The notes under the pieces: model-generated
Databases searched by the model: none
Told to the model about the DNA's origin: nothing
Seen by the model: only the letters and a program-made list of their open reading frames with translations
NCBI RefSeq assembly: GCF_013215705.1
Contig: NZ_JABSQR010000005.1
Location: forward strand, 186,001-250,000
Direction: 5' to 3'
Length of the DNA stretch: 64,000 bases
Source of the DNA: Moritella sp.
GTDB taxonomy: Bacteria; Pseudomonadota; Gammaproteobacteria; Enterobacterales; Moritellaceae
Made by a program: the position numbers and the translations under genes
Shown: positions 29,510 through 38,925 of the stretch, one piece after another
Position numbering within the stretch: position 1 is the stretch's first letter
Layout: each line of letters starts with the position of its first letter

Positions 29510-30469
29510 ATGATGACAAAATTTAAAGGAATACTTAAAAAAGTGATGTGGGGATTATTGATGACAGGCGTTGTTGCTGTTATCAGTCACTTTTATTGGT
29601 CAAGACCACTGCAAAACTACCCTGTACTTGATATTCAGATCCAAACATCACTGCAAGATAGGGTAAAGGAAAGTTCTGCGCTGGCGCGGTTTAGTGGTCA
29701 AACGTGGACGACCAATGATAGCGGCGACGGTGCTAACTTATATCAAATAAATGAACAAACGGGCCAGGTTATTAAGCAGGTGCACATTAATGATGTCATC
29801 AGTCAGGATTGGGAATCGTTGGCACAATCTACAGGTAACCTTTTCATCATGGATTGCGGCAATAATCATGGCACGCGTGATAGCCGCACTATTATTAATG
29901 TTGATATTGATACGTTGATGCAAGCTAATGATGGCGAGACTATTTCAGCAGTGAGTACCGTGCGTTTTGCAATGGCAGATAAGCCTGAAGCAGAATTAAC
30001 CCGCTATATGCATGATTATGATTGTGAGGCGGCAACAGTGGTTGAGCAGCAATTATGGGTATTAAGTAAAAACTGGACTGATTTACAAAGTCGCCTATAT
30101 CGGATGGACTTAGTCGATATTAGTAATAGCACAGCGAATGACAGCGTCATTCAAGTCATTCCCTCGCAAACATTGAATGTGGATGGCTTGATCACGGCGG
30201 CAGATTATAATGCTGAAACGAAGCAATTGGTTTTACTTGGCTATGATAGTAGCTTAGTTTACAAACATCCTTTTATTTGGATTATTCCTATTAATAACAA
30301 AAACTTGAATTGGGATGTGGCAACACGCTTTAACCTTGCGCCTCACGGACAATGGGAAAGTATTCTCTGGCAAGGTGATAACCAGTTATTCCTCACCGCA
30401 GAAGCTAGTTGGGGTAGTGCTGGGCGTGTTGGTATTGTGGCTTTAAGCTCGTTAACAGTATTAGATTAA
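29510..30469 (+). CDS. Membrane-anchored beta-propeller-like protein of unknown function
   Basis: The 319-residue protein begins with a basic patch and one hydrophobic segment (VMWGLLMTGVVAVISHFYW, residues 12-30), so it is a membrane-anchored periplasmic protein. The rest reads as repeated strand units of a propeller: ARFSGQTWTTNDSGDGANLYQ, QDWESLAQSTGNLFIMDCGNN, MHDYDCEAATVVEQQLWVLSKNW, GLITAADYNAETKQLVLLGY. The xDWESLA and DxGxNxxxR motifs recall esterase-like or SdiA-regulated propellers, but I do not recognise the family. Expression and substrate are unknown. The GGGA ribosome site is close to the double ATG. Confidence 0.65.
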   Translation: MMTKFKGILKKVMWGLLMTGVVAVISHFYWSRPLQNYPVLDIQIQTSLQDRVKESSALARFSGQTWTTNDSGDGANLYQINEQTGQVIKQVHINDVISQDWESLAQSTGNLFIMDCGNNHGTRDSRTIINVDIDTLMQANDGETISAVSTVRFAMADKPEAELTRYMHDYDCEAATVVEQQLWVLSKNWTDLQSRLYRMDLVDISNSTANDSVIQVIPSQTLNVDGLITAADYNAETKQLVLLGYDSSLVYKHPFIWIIPINNKNLNWDVATRFNLAPHGQWESILWQGDNQLFLTAEASWGSAGRVGIVALSSLTVLD

Positions 30470-30606
30470 TATCGCGTAAAGGAGTATTCTACTAGCGAAA
30501 ATTACCGATTTGAGTACGATATATTAGCGGACATACCACTACCGTAGGGGTATAATCCAGCTCATTAAATAGTGCTCAGTGATTAAAAGATTAGCTAGGC
30601 GCAGTT

Positions 30607-31209
30607 ATGCAGGACGATTTAAAAGACTTTTCACCAGAGCAAACACATCAATACCAAGATTTGATTGCTATTTTTAACCACACGTTTTCAAGCGAATTTA
30701 ATACGCAGTTAGTTAAAGGCGATGATGAACCGATTTATATGCCGGCGAATACTGATTTTGAACAATATGTAAGTTGTGCTCATCACCGTATTATTTTTGC
30801 TCACGGTTTCTTTGCCAGTGGTATGCATGAGATATCACATTGGTTAGTCGCGGGATTAGCCCGTCATCAATTGGTCGACTTTGATTACTGGTATATAGCT
30901 GATGGCCGTAATGCGCAGCAGCAAGCTGAATTTGAAAAAGTAGAAATAGTACCGCAAGCGATTGAATGGATTATTTGTGTTGCTGCTGGATTTTCGTTCC
31001 GCGTCAGTGCGGATAACTTGGCTGATATTGTTATTGACCGATTGGCTTTTCAACACAAGATCCACAAGCAAGTACAAGATTATTTAGAAAATGGCTTATC
31101 AATACGCACACAAGCCTTAGTCAATGCATTGCAAGCGTATTACAACACCAAACCGCTGACATTAGCAGATTTTGATTATCGAGGTATGTATGAATGTGAA
31201 GCCGTTTAA
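30607..31209 (+). CDS. epmC: Elongation factor P hydroxylase
   Basis: EpmC (YfcM) hydroxylates the beta-lysylated lysine of EF-P. The 200-residue protein has the conserved YMPANTDFEQYVSCAHHRIIFAHGFFASGMHEISHW block with the HExxH-like metal ligands, then LVDFDYWYIADGRNAQQQAEFEKVEIVPQAIEW. The length fits the family. The 3' end overlaps the next gene by 20 nt. It opens a three-gene operon ending in yfcL; in E. coli epmC and yfcL also lie close together. Confidence 0.95.
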   Translation: MQDDLKDFSPEQTHQYQDLIAIFNHTFSSEFNTQLVKGDDEPIYMPANTDFEQYVSCAHHRIIFAHGFFASGMHEISHWLVAGLARHQLVDFDYWYIADGRNAQQQAEFEKVEIVPQAIEWIICVAAGFSFRVSADNLADIVIDRLAFQHKIHKQVQDYLENGLSIRTQALVNALQAYYNTKPLTLADFDYRGMYECEAV

Positions 31210-32323
31210 ACTGGGTATTATTGTTAATCCAGTTGCTGGTGTTGGTGGCACCGTGGCATTAAAAGGCAGTGATAATGTTGCCCAGCAGGCGCTTAGTTTA
31301 GGTGCTATTCCGCAAGCCAACAATCGGATGTTACAAGCATTGGGTCAATTTTCAGATCTGGGTTCACGTTTTACCGTGGTCACCGCAGGTGGCGAAATGG
31401 GAGAACGTTGCAGTTTAGAACTGGGCTTTAATGTGGCCGTGGCTTATCGACCTGCCAATGAGATAACAACCGAGCAAGATACGTATGCTGCGGTTGCTGC
31501 ATTATTAGCACAAGATATTGATTTGTTATTGTTTGCTGGTGGGGATGGTACCGCGCGTAATATTTGCGCTACGATTAATGATACGGTACCGGTATTAGGT
31601 GTGCCAGCAGGCTGTAAGATCCATTCGGGCGTGTATGGTGTGACACCAAAAGCCGCCGGCTGTGTGGTTCGTCGATTGATTTTAGGCGAACTGGTTACTT
31701 TGGCTGATGCCGATGTGATGGATATTGATGAAGTTGCATTTCGCCAAGGTAGAGTAAAAGCTAAACGCTATGGCGAAATGATGGTGCCGTCTGATTTACG
31801 TTATGTACAAAGTGTAAAAATGGGCGGTATTGAATCAGACGAATTAGTATTAACAGACATAGCTGCCGATGTGATAGCAGATATGGAAGATGAATATTAC
31901 ATTATGGGTTCTGGGTCAACGGTGGCATTCACCATGGCTGAACTGGGACTGGATAATACCTTATTAGGTGTTGATGTTGTGCATCAGCATGCCTTGATTG
32001 CTTCGGACCAAACAGCAGCGCAGTTAATCGCGTTAACGCAAAATAAACCCTGTAAATTAGTGATCACTTTAATTGGTGGTCAGGGTCATATTTTTGGTCG
32101 TGGTAATCAACAACTGTCGCCGCAGTTAATTAAACAAATCGGCAAAGAAAATATTATAGTGCTGGCAACCAAAACTAAGCTGTCGGCATTAGCAGGACGT
32201 CCCTTAATCGTAGACACCGGGGATGTTGAATTAGACCAAGCATTATCAGGTTTTATTCGTGTAACCACAGGTTATCGTGATTACATCATGTATCGTGTCG
32301 CCAACCCAGAGTATGAGGATTAA
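31190..32323 (+). CDS. ATP-NAD kinase family protein (AcoX-like)
   Basis: The ATG at 31190 follows a GAGG site and gives MNVKPFKLGIIVNPVAGVGG; the frame opens 18 nt earlier at a TTG. The 377-residue protein has the NAD-kinase-type motifs IVNPVAGVGG, LLLFAGGDGTARNI near residue 108 and GVPAGCKIHSGVYGVTP, then a beta-rich domain (GSTVAFTMAEL) and a C-terminal GGQGHIFGRGNQQLSP. Members are annotated as AcoX-like or as NAD kinase relatives; the actual phosphoryl acceptor is not settled. It is co-transcribed with epmC and yfcL, a linkage also seen in other marine gammaproteobacteria as far as I recall. Confidence 0.88.
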   Translation: MNVKPFKLGIIVNPVAGVGGTVALKGSDNVAQQALSLGAIPQANNRMLQALGQFSDLGSRFTVVTAGGEMGERCSLELGFNVAVAYRPANEITTEQDTYAAVAALLAQDIDLLLFAGGDGTARNICATINDTVPVLGVPAGCKIHSGVYGVTPKAAGCVVRRLILGELVTLADADVMDIDEVAFRQGRVKAKRYGEMMVPSDLRYVQSVKMGGIESDELVLTDIAADVIADMEDEYYIMGSGSTVAFTMAELGLDNTLLGVDVVHQHALIASDQTAAQLIALTQNKPCKLVITLIGGQGHIFGRGNQQLSPQLIKQIGKENIIVLATKTKLSALAGRPLIVDTGDVELDQALSGFIRVTTGYRDYIMYRVANPEYED

Positions 32324-32326
32324 TCA

Positions 32327-32596
32327 TTGTCTAAAGCTACTTATCAAAGCAAGCTAATGGAAAAGCTTGATGGATTTGTAGAACAAGGAACGTCGGATCA
32401 ATTATTTGCGGCTGAGTATTTACACAGTCATGTTACTTTCGCGACAGCGAAGTGCGAAAATATAGGTAAAATCTATCCCCACGACATTAAATTTCAGGTC
32501 GTGCACAGTTTGCGAGATGCACTTGTTGCTAATGAGTTAACCCCTTATAAACAAGAACTGGTACTTAGTATGTGGGATGCGATCAATAAACATTGA
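32327..32596 (+). CDS. yfcL: YfcL family protein
   Basis: The start is a TTG at 32327 with GAGGAT eight bases upstream, directly after the previous stop. The 89-residue product has YQSKLMEKLDGFVEQGTSDQLFAAEYLHSHVTFATA, which matches the YfcL pattern (acidic, helical, about 90 residues). Its function is unknown. It closes the epmC operon. Confidence 0.85.
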   Translation: MSKATYQSKLMEKLDGFVEQGTSDQLFAAEYLHSHVTFATAKCENIGKIYPHDIKFQVVHSLRDALVANELTPYKQELVLSMWDAINKH

Positions 32597-33190
32597 TATT
32601 CGATAAAATGATTATAAATAATCAGGCTCGTTAATTTTTTGCTATAAATTAATGTTATTTGTTAGTTAAAACCAGCGATTATATTGCTGGTTTTTTTTCG
32701 TCTATTATTTGCCGATATAAGATGACCCACTTTTAATAAAGTGCCAACTTGATATCCACATAAATTCAATTTATTTGCTCTGCTTAGCATTGAAGTCATA
32801 CCTTAGTATGATCTAGGTCTGATAAACATAAAGATATTTATAAAAATGAAACTTAATTTAAATCTTAGTATTTAACTATAATCTTAAACATTAACAAATG
32901 CTTATGTAAAACCTGAAATTAATGATACGAAATTATTAATGGCAGAGAATATTTCACATTTGGTTACTTATTTCGTTATTTTTTCATTATGTGATTATTG
33001 GTGCTAACTTTTTATTTTAAACTTCCTATTTAATTCTTATATACCCGTTAATTTGATGAATAACACTACTGAATCATATCTGGTTGTACCTGTTGTTTTT
33101 TTACGTTATAACTTTCCTGCACTCAAATCGAGACAGGTTGTCACTAACGGGTGCGCTATTTTGCGATAACTCAAAAATAAAGGATTAGAT
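32597..33190. other. Long intergenic stretch upstream of the lipase
   Basis: About 590 bp of very AT-rich sequence. The yfcL terminator is at its left. The remainder, with no ORF longer than about 40 codons, should hold the lipase promoter; no operator was recognised. Confidence 0.5.
32668..32698 (+). terminator. Terminator of the epmC-yfcL operon
   Basis: A 9-bp stem AAAACCAGC/GCTGGTTTT is followed by a run of eight T. This is a canonical rho-independent terminator. Confidence 0.92.
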
Positions 33191-34180
33191 ATGTTAAAAA
33201 AAACTCGGACTTTACTCCCTATCTTAGTTGGAGCCTTGTGTTTCATCGTCGCACCTGTTCAAGCTGACACCTCGGGTAAAACCAAATATCCAGTGGTATT
33301 AGTCCATGGACTGGCGGGATTTGATAGTGTGTTAGCAGATTATTTCTATGGTGTGAAGGGGGCGTTAGCAGATGTTGGCGCAACTGAAGTATATACACCG
33401 CAAGTGAGTGGCTATGATACTAGCGAAGTACGTGGCGAACAGTTACTCAGTTATTTAGAACAACTCAGTGCCATTACTGGTGCGGACAAATTTAACTTAA
33501 TTGGACATTCTCAAGGTGGGATTGATTCACGTTATGTTGCCTCTGTTCGACCTGGCCTTGTGGCTTCGGTAACCTCTGTTGGTTCTCCACATCGAGGCTC
33601 TGGCACTGCCGATTTAATTAAGGATTCACCACTAGAAGGCCCTGCGATGGCCATTGGTAATGCGGTCGCAAGTTTGTTATCGATTGCCACTGGTAATAAT
33701 GAAAATCAAGCGAATGCGATGGGATCACTCGAAGCATTGAACTCTAAAGATGCGGCTATTTTCAATGCCAAATATCCTGAAGGTTTAAGACAAGGTGAGT
33801 GTAAAGCAACGCCAAGTTATAACGCTGGTTCGTGGTGGTGGCCAAATTGGGTGTATGACTATTCAGTTAATGATGGTGACCATAATGTGAATGGTGTGTC
33901 GTATTATTCATGGGGTGGCACATACAACCCGTTATTCAATTCAAATATACTTGACCTTGCAGATGGTCTACTGGCTGTTACTTACCTCACGATTGATGAA
34001 GCCAATGATGGTGTTGTGGGTCGTTGTTCGACACATTTAGGTAAAGTAATCCGTGATGATTATACCATGAACCATGCAGATGAGATCAATGGTATGTTTG
34101 GTCTACGTGGCTTAGGTAGTACCAGTCCATTACCGTTATATGCGGCACATGCTAAGCGTTTAACCAGCGCTGGACTGTAA
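33191..34180 (+). CDS. lip: Secreted triacylglycerol lipase (family I, foldase-dependent)
   Basis: The 329-residue preprotein starts with a signal peptide (MLKKTRTLLPILVGALCFIV, cleavage near PVQA-D). The mature enzyme has the oxyanion segment VVLVHGLAGFDSV, the nucleophile S107 in NLIGHSQGGIDSRYVAS, the catalytic Asp in EANDGVVGRCS and His in MNHADEING. Two cysteines (GECKAT and GRCS) can form the family disulfide. This is the Pseudomonas/Burkholderia-type lipase exported by Sec and type II secretion, needing the foldase encoded next. Enzymes of this type from cold marine Moritella-like bacteria are cold-active; that property is inferred. Confidence 0.95.
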   Translation: MLKKTRTLLPILVGALCFIVAPVQADTSGKTKYPVVLVHGLAGFDSVLADYFYGVKGALADVGATEVYTPQVSGYDTSEVRGEQLLSYLEQLSAITGADKFNLIGHSQGGIDSRYVASVRPGLVASVTSVGSPHRGSGTADLIKDSPLEGPAMAIGNAVASLLSIATGNNENQANAMGSLEALNSKDAAIFNAKYPEGLRQGECKATPSYNAGSWWWPNWVYDYSVNDGDHNVNGVSYYSWGGTYNPLFNSNILDLADGLLAVTYLTIDEANDGVVGRCSTHLGKVIRDDYTMNHADEINGMFGLRGLGSTSPLPLYAAHAKRLTSAGL

Positions 34181-34249
34181 TTAGTTATTTTTAATATGAG
34201 GTTAAGCACTGTGAATAGATTACAGTGTTTAGCCAAGTAGGACTTTGTT

Positions 34250-35422
34250 ATGTCACTAAAACCAAATTCACTTATTGCGGTCACAATCTTATCGTGTGGT
34301 ATTGCCATTGCTGGTAGTGCATTCTATTTATCACAAGATGATGCTCAATCCATAGTTTTAAAAAATACGTCGGCAATAGAATTACAAATTGCAGAGCAGG
34401 ACATCGTTGTTCCACATCAGGATATCTATCCATTAGCACCTGAACAAATTAATGCATTGGTGCATGCAACTGACGAACATAACACTCGGGGACAGATACC
34501 TAATTTAAAGCAGGCTCAAGCAGTACCTTTGTTATTACCAAGCTCATTATTAGGTTCAACGCTACCATTAACACTTGATGTTAGTGAAAGTGGGGAACTG
34601 ATCATTAATAAAAAAATTCAGCATTTATTCGACTTTTACCTATCTGCTATGGGTGAGGAAAGTTTAGACATTATAGTTACACGCATTAAACACAGCCTCA
34701 CATCACAACTCGTTGATCCTGCACTGACACAAGGTGTGGAGATATTAACGGGTTATTTACAGTACCTTAATGAAGTTTCGGCAATTAAGCAGGAGTTTGA
34801 ACAGAATATTGATCCAAATAATACGGGTGAGTATGCATTAGAGAACGTTATTCAAGTCCGTGAAATGGTACTTGATGCTAGGGCTAGTTATCTTGATGGC
34901 GATGTGATTGATGCTTTTTTTGGTCAAGCTGATGAGTACGAAGATTACATGTTAAGCCTGGCTATGATTAATAAAAATAATGAATTAGATACTGCCGAAA
35001 AGCAATCGGTAAAAGCAGAACTCGATGCTGCGGCACCAGAGTGGTTATTGGCGCAACAGCGTAATGCCAATCAGTTAAATAAATACCGAGATCAGTATAA
35101 GATGCTACAAGAACAAGGGGCGAGTCAGACTGAATTACAAGACTTCACTCAGCAATCATTTTCACCCGAAGTAGCTGACCGGTTAGCAATACTTGACGAA
35201 AAACGTCTGCAGTGGCAAGTCAAGCTAGGCGAATACAGAGAGCAACTTGCTGTTATTACTGCGCGCGCTATTGACAACAATGATAGTGAGCAGCAACAGC
35301 TGGAAATTACGCAATTGCGGAAGGTTTACTTTACCCCTCAGGAAATTAAACGCGTTAGTGCATTAGATGGTATCAATAGCACCGCAAGTGTCAGTCGCTC
35401 TAGTGCGGCCGCTGCGTTGTAG
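34250..35422 (+). CDS. lif: Lipase-specific foldase (lipase chaperone)
   Basis: The 390-residue protein has one N-terminal membrane anchor (residues 9-26) and a long helical periplasmic domain. The Lif signature RxxFDYxLxxxGE appears as IQHLFDFYLSAMGEES near residue 125, followed by long Gln/Glu-rich helices (ANQLNKYRDQYKML) ending in PQEIKRVSALD. It folds the lipase encoded 69 bp upstream, in the usual lip-lif order. The last 60 nt overlap the 3' end of convergent glgX, which is unusual. Confidence 0.93.
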   Translation: MSLKPNSLIAVTILSCGIAIAGSAFYLSQDDAQSIVLKNTSAIELQIAEQDIVVPHQDIYPLAPEQINALVHATDEHNTRGQIPNLKQAQAVPLLLPSSLLGSTLPLTLDVSESGELIINKKIQHLFDFYLSAMGEESLDIIVTRIKHSLTSQLVDPALTQGVEILTGYLQYLNEVSAIKQEFEQNIDPNNTGEYALENVIQVREMVLDARASYLDGDVIDAFFGQADEYEDYMLSLAMINKNNELDTAEKQSVKAELDAAAPEWLLAQQRNANQLNKYRDQYKMLQEQGASQTELQDFTQQSFSPEVADRLAILDEKRLQWQVKLGEYREQLAVITARAIDNNDSEQQQLEITQLRKVYFTPQEIKRVSALDGINSTASVSRSSAAAAL

Positions 35423-37360
35423 AATCACCATAGAACGGCCAGATAATTGATAGTGATCGTTTACATTTAATGGTGCAAGCTGCATCGAACTGGTATCACA
35501 AACACGATGCCAAGTTGGCGGTACATCAGGCAGTTTAAAATCAATAGGGGTATCGACTTGGTTAAATATCAACAATAATTCATCGCCATCAGTACCAAGG
35601 CCGAGATGCAGGCCTAAACTAATTTGATGATCCCAGTCATGCTGCTGCATCATTTCACCATTACTGCAATACCAACTAATACGATGATCATTACGACCAT
35701 CACCCGTAAAGGCATTAATGAATGGCAACATATATTGTTTACGTGCAGCGATCATCTTACTTAACCAGTCTTTAAACTCTTGTTTTACGTCATCCATTTG
35801 CCAATTTAGCCAGCTTATCTCGTTATCCTGACAGTAGGCATTGTTGTTACCGCCTTGGGTATGAGACACAGTATCTGCAGCCAATATATGGGGAATACCA
35901 AAACTAAACAGTAATGTGGTGATCAAATTACGTTTTTGTTTTTCACGAAAGGCAATCACGGCAACATCATCAGTGTCACCTTCAACGCCGCAGTTGTACG
36001 AGCGGTTATCACCATGACCATCACGGTTATTTTCGCCGTTGGCATTGTTGTGTTTATCGTTGTAAGACACTAAATCTTGCAGGGTAAAACCATCATGATA
36101 GGCGATATAATTGACTGGCAGTTTGTGTGGCCAGCGTCCGCCACTAAAGAAGTGACGAGAGCCCATGATTCGGGTGGCAAAATCTTTTAAGTAACCGTGA
36201 TCGCCACGCCAAAAGCTGCGCACCGTATCGCGGAATTTATCATTACATTCGTTCCAGCCATCTGGGAAGTAGCCCAACTGGTAACCATCAGGGCCAATAT
36301 CCCAAGGTTCGGCAATAAGTTTGGTCGGTTTTAAAATAGGATCTTGCGCAACCGCGTGGAAAAAGGGGGCTTGTTGGTTAAAGCGATCACCATTACGTCC
36401 CAGTGTTGCGGCCAAATCAAAACGGAAACCGTCAATATGATATTCTGTTACCCAATAACGCAGACTATCCATGACTAGATTAAGGCTGGCTTGATGGGTC
36501 AAGTCTAGGCTATTGCCGCAACCTGTGTAGTTACGTAGACCGTTTTCATCACGCAAGTAATAACGATGGTCGAGCGCTTTTAAATTGAATATGGGCCCAT
36601 CTTGGCCACCTTCTGCGGTATGGTTAAATACCACATCTAAGATCACTTCGATGCCATTTCTATGTAGTTCTCTGATCGCTGTTTTTAATTCTGTTACAGC
36701 ATCTACGGTGGCGTAACGTGGATCGGGAGCCATAAAGGCAAGCGTACTATAACCCCAATAATTTACCCCTTGCTGATTTAATAAGTGCGGTTCGTGCATA
36801 CACACAGCAATCGGTAGCAGTTGTACACTGGTGATACCTTGTTGTTTTAATAAGGCAATATTTACTGGGTCTGATAATGCTTGATAGCTACCCGGCTGAG
36901 CAGTGGTGATTGCGGGATTTAATTGGCTAAAACCTTTGGTATGCGTTTCTAATAAGATCGTTTCTGCCAGTGGTACGTCAGGTTGTGGCACGCCTTGCCA
37001 ATCGAATGCATTATCGGTGACCAGTGCTTTAGTAAGATGCCAGCTTTTTTCGGCACTGTAAGGTGGTTCATAATAAGGGGCTTTGCTGACGGCTTTGGCA
37101 TACGGGTCGAGTAACAACCAATCTTGACCATCGATATTGCTTGAGAAGCCATATTCTTGCCCGGCATTAATATCGCTAATAAAAATATGATGAATACCAG
37201 CATATTTGTTTTCGATGGTGAAGCTGCGTTGGTTTTTGCCATTAAACAATACTAGCTGCAAGCTGCTGCAGTCTGGTGCGTAGATCGCAAAGTTACAGCC
37301 TTGTGGTTTTAAGCTGTTGGCAGATTGTAAGTTGGCACCAAGGGGATAAGGTTTCGACAT
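35363..37360 (-). CDS. glgX: Glycogen debranching enzyme GlgX (GH13)
   Basis: The 665-residue protein has an N-terminal CBM48-like domain (GANLQSANSLKPQGCNFAIYAP) and a GH13 barrel with EVILDVVFNHTAEGG, DGFRFDLAATLGR (catalytic nucleophile Asp), KLIAEPWDIGPDGYQLGYFP (acid/base Glu) and VNYIAYHDGFTLQDLVSYNDKHN. It cuts alpha-1,6 branches of glycogen or limit dextrins. The C-terminus runs 18 residues past the conserved RSMVIL strand and overlaps lif. A CRP-like site lies just upstream, and the gene probably belongs with lamB and malEK functionally, since no glycogen synthesis genes are present. Confidence 0.95.
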   Translation of the reverse strand: MSKPYPLGANLQSANSLKPQGCNFAIYAPDCSSLQLVLFNGKNQRSFTIENKYAGIHHIFISDINAGQEYGFSSNIDGQDWLLLDPYAKAVSKAPYYEPPYSAEKSWHLTKALVTDNAFDWQGVPQPDVPLAETILLETHTKGFSQLNPAITTAQPGSYQALSDPVNIALLKQQGITSVQLLPIAVCMHEPHLLNQQGVNYWGYSTLAFMAPDPRYATVDAVTELKTAIRELHRNGIEVILDVVFNHTAEGGQDGPIFNLKALDHRYYLRDENGLRNYTGCGNSLDLTHQASLNLVMDSLRYWVTEYHIDGFRFDLAATLGRNGDRFNQQAPFFHAVAQDPILKPTKLIAEPWDIGPDGYQLGYFPDGWNECNDKFRDTVRSFWRGDHGYLKDFATRIMGSRHFFSGGRWPHKLPVNYIAYHDGFTLQDLVSYNDKHNNANGENNRDGHGDNRSYNCGVEGDTDDVAVIAFREKQKRNLITTLLFSFGIPHILAADTVSHTQGGNNNAYCQDNEISWLNWQMDDVKQEFKDWLSKMIAARKQYMLPFINAFTGDGRNDHRISWYCSNGEMMQQHDWDHQISLGLHLGLGTDGDELLLIFNQVDTPIDFKLPDVPPTWHRVCDTSSMQLAPLNVNDHYQLSGRSMVILQRSGRTRATDTCGAIDTI

Positions 37361-37373
37361 AAATCACTCAGTT

Positions 37374-37389
37374 TGTTAGCTAGGTCACA
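37374..37389. promoter_or_regulatory. Candidate CRP site upstream of glgX/bluB
   Basis: TGTTAGCTAGGTCACA matches the TGTGATCTAGATCACA core at 13 of 16 positions. It sits 14 bp before the glgX start codon and is part of a longer segment shared with the lamB upstream region. Confidence 0.5.
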
Positions 37390-37627
37390 TTTATTGGTTA
37401 GCTTCATCTTATGTAATTCAGGTGGTAAAAGGAGCTTTTACACGAATAAACATGATCTAGTTAACATTTTATTTCATATGAGGGTCCAAAAATGATGTAA
37501 ACATGGTTTGTTAGCAGGTTTGAGCAGTCTAAGCCATGCTGAAGCGGTGGCAACTGCGGCTTTACTTCCTCAGTGATTTAATTAGATAATTAATACATTA
37601 TTATATTGCTAGCGTGATCGAGACGAA

Positions 37628-38275
37628 ATGAACATAACTGAAGATGAAAGAGATGCGGTTTATAAAACCATATTTTCTCGACGAGATGTACGTGGACAGT
37701 TTAAACCTGATCTCATCGCTGATGATGTACTGAAACGGATATTAACAGCTGCTCACCATGCGCCGAGTGTTGGTTTTATGCAACCCTGGGATTTTATTGT
37801 GGTTAAGAATAAAGCCACGAAAGAAAAAATAAAAATTGGCTTTGAGTCGGCTCATGCTGAATCTGCCGCGATGTTTACTGATGAAAAAGCGGAGCAATAC
37901 CGGAAGTTGAAGTTAGAAGGTATTTTAGACGCGCCATTAGGGATCTGTGTTACTTGCGATCGTAGCCGTAATGGCCCCACCGTTATTGGCCGAACAATTA
38001 ATAGTGAAATGGATTTGTATAGTACGGTATGTGCTGTGCAGAATTTGTGGTTAGCGGCTCGAGCGGAAAATCTGGGCGTTGGTTGGGTCAGTATTATTCA
38101 TGATTCGGTGTTGAAAGATGCACTCGGTATTCCTGACGACATTAATATTATTGCTTATCTGTGTGTTGGTTATGTCTCTCACTTTAATGATAAACCGGAA
38201 TTAGAAAAGCTAGGTTGGTTACCACGCCGTGATATTGATGCTGCTATTCATGAAGAAAAATGGTCACCAAAATAA
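37628..38275 (+). CDS. bluB: 5,6-dimethylbenzimidazole synthase BluB
   Basis: BluB destroys reduced FMN with O2 to make the lower ligand of vitamin B12. The 215-residue nitroreductase-fold protein shows IFSRRDVRGQFKP, LTAAHHAPSVGFMQPWDF (flavin contacts), VTCDRSRNGPTVIGRTINSEMDLYST and GVGWVSIIHD, the BluB pattern rather than that of NfsB-like nitroreductases. No other cobalamin genes and no B12 riboswitch are visible, so it may act in salvage or remodelling. It has its own terminator. Confidence 0.93.
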   Translation: MNITEDERDAVYKTIFSRRDVRGQFKPDLIADDVLKRILTAAHHAPSVGFMQPWDFIVVKNKATKEKIKIGFESAHAESAAMFTDEKAEQYRKLKLEGILDAPLGICVTCDRSRNGPTVIGRTINSEMDLYSTVCAVQNLWLAARAENLGVGWVSIIHDSVLKDALGIPDDINIIAYLCVGYVSHFNDKPELEKLGWLPRRDIDAAIHEEKWSPK

Positions 38276-38333
38276 ATTACTGAGGATAAAGCCGCATAGT
38301 TTGGTTCATTGATCACGTGATCTGATAAAGACT

Positions 38334-38357
38334 AGGGTGGCGGTGTCCACCCTTTTT
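38334..38357 (+). terminator. Terminator of bluB
   Basis: The stem AGGGTGG/CCACCCT with a 6-nt loop is followed by TTTTT. Strong rho-independent form. Confidence 0.9.
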
Positions 38358-38386
38358 CTCGGTCAAGGCGCTATGTCGATATTGTA

Positions 38387-38782
38387 TTAGCCTTGTTTAT
38401 GTTTTTTCATTAGTTCATTTTTAGAAATGAAACCATCACCATTCGTATCTAGCTTATCAAAGTGTTGATTCATTTCTTGTTTAGATATTTTACCATCATT
38501 GTTAGTGTCCATCTTTGCAAAAATCTTGCCTTTATGGTGTCGACCTTTGTTTGGCAACTCCGCTGTGGTAATGAAACCGTCGTTGTCGGTATCGTATTTA
38601 TCAAAGTGTTTAGCTAAACGACCGGTTGCTTCATCTTTAGCAATTTTGCCATCTTGGTTGGTGTCCATTTGTTCAAAAGACACATGATTACGTTGTTTGT
38701 GGTCACTATCTGCATAAGCAAATGTAGTGGTTGTCATCGCTGTAAATAAGGCGGCGGTAATAAAGAATGTCTTTTTCATCAT
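38387..38782 (-). CDS. Periplasmic EF-hand calcium-binding protein
   Basis: The 131-residue preprotein has a signal peptide (TAALFTAMTTTTFAYA) and then four EF-hand loops in a row: DTNQDGKIAKDE, DTDNDGFITTAE, DTNNDGKISKQE and DTNGDGFISKNE. All carry Asp/Asn at positions 1, 3 and 5 and Glu at position 12, so all four should bind calcium. The mature protein has only about 110 residues, essentially all EF-hands. It lies downstream of baeSR in the same direction, 140 bp away, and could be a regulon member or signal-related calcium buffer (inference). Confidence 0.9.
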   Translation of the reverse strand: MMKKTFFITAALFTAMTTTTFAYADSDHKQRNHVSFEQMDTNQDGKIAKDEATGRLAKHFDKYDTDNDGFITTAELPNKGRHHKGKIFAKMDTNNDGKISKQEMNQHFDKLDTNGDGFISKNELMKKHKQG

Positions 38783-38925
38783 GATCTCACTTTGTTGCTT
38801 GTTGTTAGCCTAACAAGATTAACTCACCGTGAGTTAACCTGTTGATGGAGTAACTATAAGCAACAAATGCGCAGGAATTATGGAGAAAATGTGGAGATTA
38901 AGCATAATTTAAAAAAGAGACATAA

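Noticed and set aside
37361-37627. Possible cobalamin riboswitch upstream of bluB
   Set aside because: The only candidate, GCGGTGGCAACTGCGG near 37545, lacks the B12 box and the surrounding conserved helices. A partial TGAGCAGT-CTAAGCCA match to the repeat core at 37522-37540 was also too short to call a fifth copy.
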